A stretch of 5,326 bases of DNA from the NCBI GenBank assembly GCA_023260815.1, contig JALQUE010000368.1, positions 1 through 5,326 on the forward strand, written 5' to 3'. The notes under the pieces were generated by a model, which worked only from the letters and a program-made list of their open reading frames with translations, was not told where the DNA came from and ran no database searches. The DNA comes from Roseovarius sp. GTDB taxonomy: Bacteria; Pseudomonadota; Alphaproteobacteria; Rhodobacterales; Rhodobacteraceae. Both the position numbers and the translations under genes were made by a program. Shown in pieces: positions 1 through 5,068 of this stretch; positions within the stretch are counted from its first letter, which is position 1; each line of letters begins with the position of its first letter.

Positions 1-301
<301 letters not shown>

Positions 302-454
302 GTGTCATGTCCTTTCGTTGCGGTTCCGTAGCTCCAGAACCTTTTTTCACAACGTCAGCCCGGGCATGTCGCCAGCCGGGCCGCAGCTGATTTCAGGTGA
401 TCGATCCTTTACGGATCAGGCCCGCGCCAGAATCAAGTCCGCGCGGGATGGTGT
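302..454 (-). promoter_or_regulatory. Structured untranslated leader of rpsM
   Basis: If transcription starts near 448, rpsM has a leader of about 147 bases. On the minus strand it can form three hairpins in series. The first is CCCGCGC/GCGCGGG (447-441 with 427-421, 13-base loop). The second is GATCC/GGATC (417-413 with 407-403, 5-base loop). The third is GCCCGG/CCGGGC (381-376 with 363-358, 12-base loop). An A-rich run follows (346-340), then the Shine-Dalgarno. Leaders of ribosomal protein operons are often bound by one of their own products; in E. coli, S4 binds the alpha-operon leader. That this leader acts so is inference: the pairings are seen, the function is not. No protein-coding gene is visible here. 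Confidence 0.4.
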
Positions 455-483
455 TGGTTAGGAGCAAAAGCAGGGGGCGTCAA
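455..483 (-). promoter_or_regulatory. Candidate sigma70-type promoter for rpsM
   Basis: On the minus strand a TTGACG (483-478, five of six matches to the -35 consensus) is followed after 17 bases by TAACCA (460-455). The second box matches the -10 consensus poorly (only the first TA). The -35 box coincides with the loop of the hairpin at 471-490. Strong -35 boxes with degenerate -10 boxes are common in Rhodobacteraceae, and a promoter is expected here because a terminator-like structure separates adk from rpsM. The spacing and the -35 box support it; the -10 box does not. Confidence 0.42.
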
Positions 484-490
484 CCCCCTG
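466..490 (-). terminator. Hairpin after adk, possible intrinsic terminator
   Basis: The inverted repeat CAGGGGG/CCCCCTG (471-477 with 484-490) is a perfect 7-bp GC-rich stem with a 6-base loop, starting four bases after the adk stop. On the minus strand it is followed by CTTTTGC, a short T-run at 469-466. The stem is strong but the T-run has only four bases, so it may terminate partially or protect the 3' end of the secY-adk message. Its loop is the candidate -35 box of the next promoter. Confidence 0.5.
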
Positions 491-494
491 TCCT

Positions 495-1139
495 TCATTT
501 GTCGAGCACAGCGGCGATCGCGGCCTTCACATCGTCGATCTCGCCCAATCCGTTGACGGATTCGAGTTGACCCTTGGCATAATAATACCCGATCAGCGGC
601 GAGGTCTTTTTGTAATACTCCATCAGACGCTGCTTGAGGCTTTCCTCGTTGTCATCGGCCCGACGCTTGAATTCGGTGCCTCCGCATTTGGTGCATTTGC
701 CATCTGCGGGAATCGGTTTGGTGATGTCGTTATAGACCTCTCCACACCCCGCACAGGTCGAGCGCGCGGTAATGCGCTGAACCAGTGCCGTATCATCCAC
801 CTGCATTTCGATCACGGCGTCCAGGGTCTCACCCTGCTCGTGGAGCAATTCGGCCAAGGCGTCAGCCTGTGCAAGAGTGCGCGGGAAGCCGTCGAAGATG
901 AAGCCCCCCTTTTTGTCGCCCTGCAGTTTCTCGCGGATCAGACCGATCACGATCTCATCGGTCACAAGATCACCGCGGGCCATGACATCAGCCACTTTCT
1001 TGCCCATCTCGGTGCCACTGTCCTTGGCCTCGCGCAGCATGTCGCCGGTGGAGAGCTGGATCATGTCGCGTGCATCAACAAGGTTGTGCGCCTGCGTGCC
1101 TTTGCCGGCACCCGGCGGTCCCAGAAGAATGATGTTCAT
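495..1139 (-). CDS. adk: Adenylate kinase with Cys4 LID domain
   Basis: Adenylate kinase interconverts ATP plus AMP and two ADP in the cytoplasm and keeps adenine nucleotides in balance. The 214 residues match the long bacterial form. Visible motifs are the P-loop GPPGAGKGTQ (7-16), STGDMLR (30-36) of the AMP site, the signature FDGFPRT (82-88), and the arginine-bearing RRADDNEE (159-166). The LID carries four cysteines as CxxC pairs (C129/C132 and C149/C152), the arrangement that binds structural zinc in many family members; zinc binding is inferred. The start ATG overlaps the secY stop as ATGA (1139-1136), indicating translational coupling. A GGGA (1153-1150) lies 10 bases upstream inside secY. 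The gene ends TGA at 497-495, directly before a hairpin. Placement after secY is classical for bacteria. Confidence 0.98.
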   Translation of the reverse strand: MNIILLGPPGAGKGTQAHNLVDARDMIQLSTGDMLREAKDSGTEMGKKVADVMARGDLVTDEIVIGLIREKLQGDKKGGFIFDGFPRTLAQADALAELLHEQGETLDAVIEMQVDDTALVQRITARSTCAGCGEVYNDITKPIPADGKCTKCGGTEFKRRADDNEESLKQRLMEYYKKTSPLIGYYYAKGQLESVNGLGEIDDVKAAIAAVLDK

Positions 1140-2506
1140 TTACGTGTCGTCCCTTTCCTGCGGGCGCGCTTTTTGCCTTTGCCCTTGCCACCCAGCTGAG
1201 ATTTTTCGATCAGGCCCTCATACTGATGCGCAAGCAGATGGCTTTGCACCTGCTGGATCGTATCCATGGTGACGGACACCACAATGAGAACCGATGTGCC
1301 GCCAAAGTAGAAGGGAATGGCAAACTGCCCGCGCAGAATTTCGGGAAGAAGACAAACCGCAGCAAGATAGGCCGAGCCAAGCACCAGAATGCGCGAAACC
1401 ACATATTCCAGATACTCGGCAGTCTTCTTGCCGGGACGCACACCGGGAACGAACCCGTTCTGATTCTTCAGGTTGTCGGCGACATCATCGGGTTTGAACG
1501 ACACGTTGTATGTGTAGAAATAGGTGAAGAACACGATCATGATCGTGAAGAACAGCAGGTAGGCCGGCTGACCGGGGCCGAAATAGGCCATGATGGTCGA
1601 CATGATCGGGCTGGTCTGATTGCCCGAGAACGTGCTGATCGTCGTCGGCAAAAGCAGCAGCGACGAAGCGAAGATCGCGGGGATCACACCGGCAGGGTTC
1701 ACCTTGACAGGCAGATGGCTGGAGCCGCCGTCATAGACCTTCATGCCGACCTGTCGGCGCGGATACTGGATGTGGATCTTGCGCAGGCTGCGCTCCATGA
1801 ACACCACGAAGGCGATGACGCCGATAACCATGACGATCACACCGATGATCACCGCCGGACTGATGGCGCCCGACCGGCCCTGGCTGAGGAACTGCGCCAA
1901 TGCTGCCGGCACTTCGGCGATGATGCCCACGAAAATGATCAGCGAGATCCCGTTGCCCACACCGCGCGCGGTGATCTGCTCGCCCAGCCACATGAGGAAC
2001 ATCGTCCCGCCCACCAGCGTGATCATGCAGCTTGCAATGAAGAACAGGCCCGGATCGGTCACCAGACCGCCCGATTGAAGACTGACGGCAAGCCCATAGG
2101 ATTGCAGCGTTGCCAGGAACACCGTGCCGTAGCGCGTGTACTGGTTGATTTTCTTGCGGCCCTGTTCGCCCTCTTTCTTCAACTGCTCGAGGGCCGGCAC
2201 CATGGCCGCCAAAAGCTGCACGATGATCGAGGCGGAGATATAGGGCATGATGCCAAGGGCGAAGATACCCATGCGGCCTAGCGCACCGCCGGTGAACATC
2301 GACAGCATGCCGCCGATGCTGGCGGCAGCACCTTCCATGAAGTTCCGCAACTCGGCGCCGTCAATGCCGGGAACGGGGATATACGTTCCGAGGCGATAGA
2401 CAATCAGAAGCCCGAGCGTAAAGACGATCCGTTTGCGGAGGTCGGTGGCCTTGCCGAAAGCGGACCAACTGGTGTTGGCGGCCATTTGTTCTGCTGCAGA
2501 TACCAT
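1136..2506 (-). CDS. secY: Protein translocase channel subunit SecY
   Basis: SecY is the inner-membrane pore of the SecYEG translocon, which exports unfolded proteins and inserts membrane proteins. The 456 residues show the expected alternation of hydrophobic helices, consistent with ten membrane segments. Family landmarks are the plug/TM2 region with the signature IFALGIMPYISASIIVQ (81-97), WLGEQITARGVGNGISL (173-189), YPRRQVG (248-254), NPAGVIPAIFASS (270-282), and the cytosolic loop with GFVPGVRPG (351-359), whose R357 corresponds to the essential arginine of E. coli SecY. The C-terminal tail is very basic (441-456). The start MVSAAEQMAANTSW agrees with the form I know from Rhodobacteraceae. 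An imperfect purine box AGAGA (2517-2513) lies 6 bases upstream; a second ATG at codon 8 is less likely. The gene follows rplO after 110 bases and overlaps adk by four bases. Confidence 0.98.
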   Translation of the reverse strand: MVSAAEQMAANTSWSAFGKATDLRKRIVFTLGLLIVYRLGTYIPVPGIDGAELRNFMEGAAASIGGMLSMFTGGALGRMGIFALGIMPYISASIIVQLLAAMVPALEQLKKEGEQGRKKINQYTRYGTVFLATLQSYGLAVSLQSGGLVTDPGLFFIASCMITLVGGTMFLMWLGEQITARGVGNGISLIIFVGIIAEVPAALAQFLSQGRSGAISPAVIIGVIVMVIGVIAFVVFMERSLRKIHIQYPRRQVGMKVYDGGSSHLPVKVNPAGVIPAIFASSLLLLPTTISTFSGNQTSPIMSTIMAYFGPGQPAYLLFFTIMIVFFTYFYTYNVSFKPDDVADNLKNQNGFVPGVRPGKKTAEYLEYVVSRILVLGSAYLAAVCLLPEILRGQFAIPFYFGGTSVLIVVSVTMDTIQQVQSHLLAHQYEGLIEKSQLGGKGKGKKRARRKGTTRK

Positions 2507-2527
2507 GCGCGGTCTCTTTCAAGTGAC

Positions 2528-2565
2528 AACGCCGCCCAAAGCCGTTTTCCGGCCCAGGCGGCGTT
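2528..2565 (-). other. Intercistronic stem-loop between rplO and secY
   Basis: A perfect 9-bp inverted repeat AACGCCGCC/GGCGGCGTT (2528-2536 with 2557-2565) encloses a smaller stem GCCG/CGGC (2541-2544 with 2550-2553) around a 5-base loop, giving a two-tiered hairpin in the rplO-secY spacer. On the minus strand it is followed by GTCACTTG with no T-run, so it should not terminate secY transcription. A processing, stabilising or translation-modulating role is possible but unproven. A second small hairpin, AGCGG/CCGCT (2590-2594 with 2603-2607), lies just after the rplO stop. On the plus strand the big stem is followed by TTTTC, but no plus-strand gene precedes it. Confidence 0.5.
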
Positions 2566-2616
2566 TTCGGAAAAACTTAAGGGTATGTAAGCGGCGAGTT
2601 CACCGCTCACAACCTC

Positions 2617-3090
2617 TTATTCTGCCGCCTGCGCGGTTGTGACCGTCAGAGAGCCGCCCGCTTTTTCCACGGCTTCGATCGCCGACTTGGAGGCGCCGGT
2701 GACTTCGAGCGTGAGTTTCGTGCTCAGATCGCCCTTGGCCAGAATGCGCACACCGTCGAGTTTGCGGCGCACGAGGCCCGACTCGATCAACACGTCCTCG
2801 GTGATCGGGTTCTTGGCATCAATTTTCTTGGCGTCGATGAATTTCTGGATCAGGCCAAGGTTGACGACGGCAAATTTCTTGCGGTTCGGCTTGGTAAAGC
2901 CGCGCTTGGGAAGGCGCTGATAGATGGGCATCTGCCCGCCTTCAAACCCCTTGATGGCCACACCCGAACGGGATTTCTGACCCTTGATACCGCGGCCAGC
3001 GGTTTTACCCTTGCCCGAGCCTGGGCCGCGGCCAACGCGTTTTTTGGTTTTCGTCGCGCCCGGATTGTCGCGAAGTTCGTGAAGTTTCAT
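2617..3090 (-). CDS. rplO: 50S ribosomal protein L15
   Basis: L15 binds 23S rRNA and is a late assembly protein of the large subunit. The 157 residues match the family: N-terminal MKLHELRDNPGATKTKKR, then the Gly/Arg/Lys-rich rRNA-binding segment VGRGPGSGKGKTAGRGIKGQ (19-38), GFEGGQMPIYQRLPKRGF (48-65), and a globular C-terminal half ending TTAQAAE. The frame is open far upstream to 3300, but ATG 3090-3088 is the start. The homologous protein begins there, and AGGAG (3102-3098) lies 7 bases before it. This is normally the gene right after rpmD. Here it is separated from rpmD by an oppositely oriented VWA gene, so it probably heads a transcript rplO-secY-adk. The stop is TAA at 2619-2617. Confidence 0.98.
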   Translation of the reverse strand: MKLHELRDNPGATKTKKRVGRGPGSGKGKTAGRGIKGQKSRSGVAIKGFEGGQMPIYQRLPKRGFTKPNRKKFAVVNLGLIQKFIDAKKIDAKNPITEDVLIESGLVRRKLDGVRILAKGDLSTKLTLEVTGASKSAIEAVEKAGGSLTVTTAQAAE

Positions 3091-3092
3091 GT

Positions 3093-3107
3093 CGCTTCTC
3101 CTGAAGC
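3093..3107 (-). promoter_or_regulatory. rplO Shine-Dalgarno presented in a hairpin loop
   Basis: On the minus strand the sequence GCTTC-AGGA-GAAGC (3107-3094) is a perfect 5-bp stem whose four-base loop is the core of the ribosome-binding site. An upstream CGCTTC (3127-3122) can instead pair with GAAGCG (3098-3093), giving a competing 6-bp stem with a 23-base loop that covers the last base of AGGAG. The two pairings exclude each other. The complementarity is directly visible; a regulatory switch is only inferred. Confidence 0.45.
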
Positions 3108-3193
3108 CGGATGTGACCCCCGAAGCGTGATGGGGCCAACCACGGCATATCTTGATCGTGTGAGTCGTGTCCCGATGACGGGCCACCGGCGGG

Positions 3194-3222
3194 CGTATAG
3201 ACGGGTTGCGCCATGCTTGCAA
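3194..3222 (-). promoter_or_regulatory. Candidate sigma70-type promoter for rplO-secY-adk
   Basis: On the minus strand TTGCAA (3222-3217) and TATACG (3199-3194) are separated by exactly 17 bases, each matching its consensus hexamer at four of six positions. Transcription would start near 3187, leaving a leader of about 97 bases before the rplO ATG. The position is what the context demands: the VWA gene upstream runs the other way, so rplO cannot easily be reached from the rplR-rpsE-rpmD transcript. The -35 lies within the 8-base palindrome CTTGCAAG (3216-3223). No equally good promoter for the plus-strand VWA gene is seen in the shared 201-base region 3091-3291, which holds no other gene. Confidence 0.55.
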
Positions 3223-3291
3223 GGCCCACCCCGCCTGACCCGACGGATATCGACATTGATTTCGCTGGCGGCACGGGGTCTTCTGGACGTT

Positions 3292-4044
3292 ATGACACAC
3301 CTGTTTCGCCCCCCGCCCCGAATGTTGGCCCGCGTCACAGGCGCCCTGGCGCTGACACTTGGTCTCGCGCAGCCCGTGGGCGCGATGACAGGATGCGCCC
3401 GCGATGCGATGCTGGTTCTGGACGGATCGGCGTCAATGTCCGAGATCGGTTTCGACGCGACAGCCCCCACACGGATCGACGAAGCCCGCGACGCACTGGC
3501 TCGGGCGATGCCAAGGATAGCAGAGGTCCGGCGGGTGGGCCTTCTGATCTATGGACCGGGCGGGGCAGATGGATGTTCGGGCATCGATCTGCACTTTGGA
3601 CCCATCGCCGACGCAGGTGGCCCGATCATCGACGCCGCAGACGCGCTGCGCCCTGGGGGGCTGACACCGTTGGCCGCATCGGTTCAGACGGCGGCAGAGG
3701 CGCTGAATTACCGGACCACGCCCGGTATCGTGGTGCTGGTCACCGACGGCAACGAAACCTGCGGAGGACGGCCCTGCGCGCTTGGCAGCGCACTTGCCGC
3801 ACAAGGCGTTGACCTGACGGTTCACGTGATCGGCTTTCGCGTCCAATACGACCCCTTCGCCTGGGACAACGCCGAGGCCCAAACCTATGACGGGGGCGCG
3901 GTCGTGGCCAAATGCCTGTCAGACCGAACGGGTGGCCTTTATGTCGACACACACACGGTTGACGAGCTGACCGAGGCGCTGGAGGCGGTGTTGGGATGCG
4001 CCGTTATAGGACGACAGCCGGACCGTCGAAAGAGCGCGGGCTGA
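3292..4044 (+). CDS. Predicted exported von Willebrand factor A domain protein
   Basis: VWA domains bind a divalent metal through a MIDAS site and usually mediate protein-protein contact; no specific function can be assigned here. The 250 residues start MTHLFRPPPR, with a basic n-region and a hydrophobic core (about 15-30) ending PVGA, a plausible signal peptidase I site after A31. The MIDAS set is complete: DGSAS at 44-48 (D44, S46, S48), T125 in GGLTPL, and D152 in VLVTDGNETCGG. The mature part has six cysteines (C35, C95, C157, C162, C208, C236), suggesting up to three disulfides in the periplasm. MTGC (32-35) might be a poor lipobox, but the type I site fits better. The ATG at 3292 has only a weak GGA upstream; ATG 3322 would cut into the signal peptide. 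No transmembrane helix follows. It lies antisense to the ribosomal cluster between rpmD and rplO, with no visible partner gene. Confidence 0.88.
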   Translation: MTHLFRPPPRMLARVTGALALTLGLAQPVGAMTGCARDAMLVLDGSASMSEIGFDATAPTRIDEARDALARAMPRIAEVRRVGLLIYGPGGADGCSGIDLHFGPIADAGGPIIDAADALRPGGLTPLAASVQTAAEALNYRTTPGIVVLVTDGNETCGGRPCALGSALAAQGVDLTVHVIGFRVQYDPFAWDNAEAQTYDGGAVVAKCLSDRTGGLYVDTHTVDELTEALEAVLGCAVIGRQPDRRKSAG

Positions 4045-4046
4045 TG

Positions 4047-4101
4047 TTGAGCGCGCAAGCGGTTTTGAAACCGCTTGCTCAAGGCTCTTGAAAGAGCCTT
4101 T
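4047..4101 (+). terminator. Two tandem tight palindromes after the VWA gene
   Basis: Three bases past the VWA stop begins a hairpin with stem CAAGCGGTTT/AAACCGCTTG (4056-4065 with 4068-4077), extended by TTGAG/CTCAA (4047-4051 with 4078-4082) across a CGCG bulge. It is followed by a second stem AAGGCTCTT/AAGAGCCTT (4081-4089 with 4092-4100) and then TTTCC. The stems share bases 4081-4082 when both outer arms are used. Both have the same centre, TTGAAA. The second hairpin with its short T-run is the likely terminator of the VWA transcript. On the minus strand neither is followed by a T-run, although both could block read-through. Confidence 0.6.
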
Positions 4102-4108
4102 CCAGCAC

Positions 4109-4143
4109 AAACGCGAAACGCCCCGGCAAAAGGAACCGGGGCG
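4109..4143 (-). terminator. Intrinsic terminator candidate after rpmD
   Basis: A perfect 8-bp GC-rich stem CGCCCCGG/CCGGGGCG (4119-4126 with 4136-4143) with a 9-base loop lies about 40 bases past the rpmD stop. On the minus strand it is followed by TTTCGCGTTTG, an interrupted T-rich tail. This suits an end of the rplR-rpsE-rpmD transcript before the oppositely oriented VWA gene. On the plus strand the bases after the stem are CTCGCG, so the signal is oriented for the ribosomal genes. The stretch between the rpmD stop and this stem can itself fold (GAAGC 4158-4162 with GCTTC 4182-4186, plus inner pairs). Confidence 0.65.
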
Positions 4144-4184
4144 CTCGCGATACTGTCGAAGCCGAGGCGTAAAGCCGCGATGCT

Positions 4185-4373
4185 TCAGCCTTTTTCTTCG
4201 ATGATCTTCACAAGGTGCGGGATCTTGTTGACCATGCCGCGCACGGCGGGGGTGTCTTCAAGCTCGCGGGTTCTGTGCATCTTGTTGAGGCCCAGGCCGA
4301 TCAGCGTCTGGCGCTGCTTTTCCGGGCGACGGATCGGCGACCCGATCTGTTTCACGACGATGGTCTTTGCCAT
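4185..4373 (-). CDS. rpmD: 50S ribosomal protein L30
   Basis: L30 is a small 23S rRNA-binding protein of the large subunit. The 62 residues are of normal family length and start MAKTIVVKQIGSPIRR, followed by the conserved core QRQTLIGLGLNKMHRTRELE (20-39) and DTPAVRGMVNKIPHLVKI (40-57). The start ATG lies 12 bases after the rpsE stop. The Shine-Dalgarno AAGGAG (4387-4382) overlaps the rpsE TAA (4388-4386) and sits 8 bases from the ATG, so translation is probably coupled to rpsE. In most bacteria rplO comes next; here a terminator-like hairpin and an antisense VWA gene intervene. The stop is TGA at 4187-4185. Confidence 0.97.
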   Translation of the reverse strand: MAKTIVVKQIGSPIRRPEKQRQTLIGLGLNKMHRTRELEDTPAVRGMVNKIPHLVKIIEEKG

Positions 4374-4385
4374 GTGTTTGTCTCC

Positions 4386-4949
4386 TTACGCTTCCGCGGC
4401 TTCCTTGACGGGCGCCTCGTCCTTCTTGAGGATATCGACGACCTTCTTGCCACGGCGCTGTGCCACCATGCGGGGGCTCGCCTGGAACTGAAGCGCGTTC
4501 AGCGTGGCGCGGATCATGTTGTAGGGGTTCTGCGACCCGATGGACTTGGCCACCACGTCCTGAACACCCAGCATCTCGAATACGGCGCGCATCGGGCCAC
4601 CGGCGATGATCCCGGTACCCTGAGGCGCAGTACGCATCACGACCTTACCGGCGCCATGGCGACCATGGCCGTCATGATGCAGGGTGCGGCCTTCGCGCAG
4701 AGGCACACGGATCATCTGGCGCTTGGCCTGCTCGGTTGCCTTGCGGATCGCCTCGGGCACCTCTTTGGCCTTGCCCTTGCCGAAGCCAACACGGCCCTTT
4801 TGATCGCCCACGACCACCAGCGCCGCGAAACCGAAGCGCTTGCCGCCCTTGACGGTTTTCGACACTCGGTTGATCGCGACGAGACGATCAGCGAATTCCG
4901 GAGTTTCGTCGCGGTCGCGACGGTCACGGCGATTGTCATCTCTTGCCAT
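4386..4949 (-). CDS. rpsE: 30S ribosomal protein S5
   Basis: S5 binds 16S rRNA in the small-subunit body, contributes to decoding accuracy, and forms part of the spectinomycin pocket. The 187 residues open with a charged tail MARDDNRRDRRDRDE. NRVSKTVKGGKR (27-38) follows, containing the loop linked to spectinomycin resistance in E. coli. Next are the S5 signature region FGFAALVVVGDQKGRVGFGK (39-58) and the C-terminal domain with APQGTGIIAGGPMRAVFEML (108-127) and SIGSQNPYNMIRATLNAL (136-153). The start at 4949 is preferred over an in-frame ATG at 4982. AAAGGA (4961-4956) lies 6 bases before 4949, and the extra 11 residues have no family likeness. The gene sits between rplR and rpmD in normal order. 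Confidence 0.98.
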   Translation of the reverse strand: MARDDNRRDRRDRDETPEFADRLVAINRVSKTVKGGKRFGFAALVVVGDQKGRVGFGKGKAKEVPEAIRKATEQAKRQMIRVPLREGRTLHHDGHGRHGAGKVVMRTAPQGTGIIAGGPMRAVFEMLGVQDVVAKSIGSQNPYNMIRATLNALQFQASPRMVAQRRGKKVVDILKKDEAPVKEAAEA

Positions 4950-4964
4950 GTGGCATCCTTTCCA

Positions 4965-4983
4965 TGCGGCACCCTGCGGCACC
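4965..4983. repeat. Short tandem repeat TGCGGCACC upstream of rpsE
   Basis: The 9-base unit TGCGGCACC occurs at 4965-4973 and again at 4975-4983, one base apart, in the rplR-rpsE spacer just upstream of the rpsE Shine-Dalgarno. It is a single duplication in a non-coding spacer. No function is evident; it creates the in-frame upstream ATG context that extends the rpsE frame to 4982. Confidence 0.5.
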
Positions 4984-5039
4984 TTCAGTCTGTTCCGATC
5001 TCTGGTGTGCCGGCACGTTGGCTGACACCCGGATCATCG

Positions 5040-5063
5040 AGAGGGCCGGCGAACCGGCCCTCT
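5040..5063 (-). other. Strong intercistronic hairpin between rplR and rpsE
   Basis: A perfect 10-bp stem (AGAGGGCCGG, 5040-5049, with CCGGCCCTCT, 5054-5063) closes on a four-base loop that reads TTCG on the minus strand. It begins five bases after the rplR stop. No T-run follows on the minus strand (TCGATGATCC), so it is unlikely to be a terminator; protection or processing of the message between rplR and rpsE is more plausible. Nearby, the palindrome GTGCCGGCAC (5007-5016) and GGTGT/ACACC (5004-5008 with 5025-5029) could form a further weak structure. Confidence 0.6.
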
Positions 5064-5068
5064 GCGCC

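Noticed and set aside
567..1272. Plus-strand open frames of 210 and 131 codons opposite adk.
   Set aside because: They are shadows of adk and the secY 3' end, with no recognised domain or initiation signal.
1226..2281. A 351-codon open frame on the plus strand opposite secY, rich in His, Asp and Arg.
   Set aside because: It is fully antisense to the unmistakable secY gene, its composition is what GC-rich antisense frames give, and it shows no recognisable domain or ribosome-binding site.
3079..3291. In-frame upstream extension of the VWA gene back to 3079, overlapping the rplO start.
   Set aside because: The extension has no family likeness and would bury the signal peptide about 70 residues inside the protein. 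ATG 3292 places it at the N-terminus.
3091..3300. Upstream extension of the rplO frame to an ATG at 3300.
   Set aside because: L15 begins MKLHELRDN at 3090 with a strong AGGAG 7 bases upstream; the extra 70 residues do not resemble L15.
3382..3399. Possible lipoprotein signal (MTGC at residues 32-35) in the VWA protein.
   Set aside because: The -3 residue is Met rather than the usual Leu, a proline lies close before it, and a good type I cleavage site ends at A31. The cysteine more likely forms a disulfide.
4056..4077. The first palindrome after the VWA gene resembles a tRNA-Ser(UGA) anticodon arm, which could indicate an attachment-site remnant.
   Set aside because: The loop is one base shorter than a tRNA anticodon loop, no other tRNA arm is nearby, and no integrase or second copy is in the window. 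A terminator explains it better.
5040..5063. Strong hairpin after rplR considered as an intrinsic terminator.
   Set aside because: No T-run follows on the minus strand, and rpsE and rpmD downstream have no obvious promoter of their own.
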